NCBI GenBank assembly: GCA_030145595.1
Contig: JAQYVG010000021.1
Coordinates: forward strand, 1 to 7,907
From: Desulfobacterales bacterium
GTDB taxonomy: Bacteria; Desulfobacterota; Desulfobacteria; Desulfobacterales; UBA11574
Direction: 5' to 3'
DNA length: 7,907 bases
Shown here piece by piece: positions 7,134 to 7,907 of the stretch. Each line of letters begins with the position of its first letter. Position 1 is the stretch's first letter. The notes under the pieces are model-generated. The model did not search any database. It had not been told where the DNA came from and was given only the letters and a program-made list of their open reading frames with translations. Made by a program: the position numbers and the translations under genes.

Positions 7134-7907
7134 TTATTGGCCATCCTCCTGCGTGCAGAAATACTCGATGGTTTTTTGGGCACAGGTTTTACAGTAATTG
7201 AGCTTGGTCAGCATGGTGTCGATCATACGATCATACAGCTTCTGATTTTCTTCATTGGTACGATTTGCCAAAGCTCCGATGAGACTTCCGGCTCCGGCAA
7301 TGTCGGACTTGAGCCGCACGTCAGTGACCGCTTTGACCAACTCCAGATTATCCATGAAATCGTAATTGGGATCGACGGAAATTTTCTGACCGTATATTTT
7401 GCGAATAGAAGTTCTGAAAGTTTCACACCTTTCCTGGGTTTTGAGCCCCATGCGTTCTTCAATGCTTTTGATATAGCGTTCGTCGATTCTCATGGCCTGG
7501 AGTTCACCGCTCTGGGGATCTTTGTATTTCCACATTTTGTCCGGCCCCAGGTTTTCGGCGTCAATGCCGATGATCATGTTGACATAGTTCATGACGTCTT
7601 TGCGGATGGCGAGTGGTTCATCCATATAAGCGTTGAACATTTCGGTCATGACTCTTTCGCGATACATCCCCTTGGCGGTTTTAAGATCTTCTAAGAATTT
7701 GATCCTGTCATTGGCATCGGTTACATAGTCTAAAATGACACGTTCGAGGGTTTTAAAGATGTCATGGGCAAACATGCACTGCCCTTCATTGGTTTCGGAG
7801 CTTTCAATCAACAGTTGTATAGCTCTTCCCAGGTTGCGCTGCCCCAGGCCTTTTTGGCCAAAACGCTTGGTGATATCCGGTTCATGGTTGAGCGTGTCGA
7901 TGACTTC
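7134..7907 (-). CDS. prkA: PrkA/YeaG serine protein kinase, C-terminal part (5' end outside window)
   Basis: The frame is open to the right edge and ends at a TAA (7136-7134), giving the last 257 residues of a PrkA/YeaG-family protein. The AAA ATPase part and the start lie beyond the window. What is visible is the kinase-like C-terminal region typical of the family: DITKRFGQKGLGQRNLGRAI near the edge, then EPLAIRKDVMNYVNMI, GPDKMWKYKDPQSGEL, the helix MRIDERYIKSIEERMG, and the tail NYCKTCAQKTIEYFC (residues 237-251) with the family's Cys-x2-Cys. In E. coli the homologue YeaG works with YeaH in the response to sustained nitrogen starvation, and a B. subtilis PrkA has been reported to have AAA+ protease-like activity, so 'kinase' may not be its whole role. 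It is the first gene of the cluster here. The 294-bp gap and a terminator candidate separate it from the yeaH-like gene. Confidence 0.93.
   Translation of the reverse strand, partial: EVIDTLNHEPDITKRFGQKGLGQRNLGRAIQLLIESSETNEGQCMFAHDIFKTLERVILDYVTDANDRIKFLEDLKTAKGMYRERVMTEMFNAYMDEPLAIRKDVMNYVNMIIGIDAENLGPDKMWKYKDPQSGELQAMRIDERYIKSIEERMGLKTQERCETFRTSIRKIYGQKISVDPNYDFMDNLELVKAVTDVRLKSDIAGAGSLIGALANRTNEENQKLYDRMIDTMLTKLNYCKTCAQKTIEYFCTQEDGQ

Noticed and set aside
7107..7694. 195-codon open frame on the plus strand opposite prkA
   Set aside because: It lies wholly antisense to a clear PrkA coding region, has low-complexity hydrophobic composition and no recognisable family; it is a shadow of the real gene.

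Overview
The window looks like a bacterial chromosome segment of moderate GC. It is dominated by a minus-strand stress/signalling cluster: a PrkA-type kinase (3' part only), a DUF444/YeaH-type von Willebrand factor A protein, a SpoVR-family protein, and a second, divergent PrkA-like protein. The PrkA + YeaH + SpoVR trio is a widely conserved bacterial set (yeaG/yeaH/ycgB in E. coli; prkA/yhbH/spoVR in Bacillus). The extra kinase paralogue, the GTCATT-type heptamer repeats between the genes and the overall protein style suggest a deltaproteobacterium (Desulfobacterota). That placement is a judgement from memory, not something the sequence proves.

Layout from left to right. Bases 1-241 hold the 3' end of a plus-strand small membrane protein that I do not recognise. 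Bases 389-1192 (+) encode an exported, cysteine-rich delta-class carbonic anhydrase with an alpha-CA-like zinc-ligand pattern. It converges on the minus-strand cluster across an 85-bp gap with no convincing terminator. The cluster then reads right to left: prkA 3' part (7907-7134), a 294-bp gap with a hairpin/terminator candidate and repeats, yeaH-like (6839-5445), a 211-bp gap with tandem hairpins and heptamer repeats, spoVR (5233-3578), and the second prkA-like gene (3569-1278), which starts only 8 bp after the spoVR stop.

The kinase, the VWA/MIDAS protein and SpoVR are thought to act together in starvation or stationary-phase adaptation. The tight coupling of the second kinase to spoVR suggests it is a stable part of this module rather than an unrelated neighbour. 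The two long gaps suggest that prkA, yeaH and the spoVR-prkA2 pair may be expressed as partly separate units. The carbonic anhydrase is probably independent of the cluster and would interconvert CO2 and bicarbonate outside the cytoplasm. The most interesting points are the two-kinase version of the PrkA-YeaH-SpoVR module, the delta-class carbonic anhydrase, and the repeat and hairpin elements on both sides of the yeaH-like gene.
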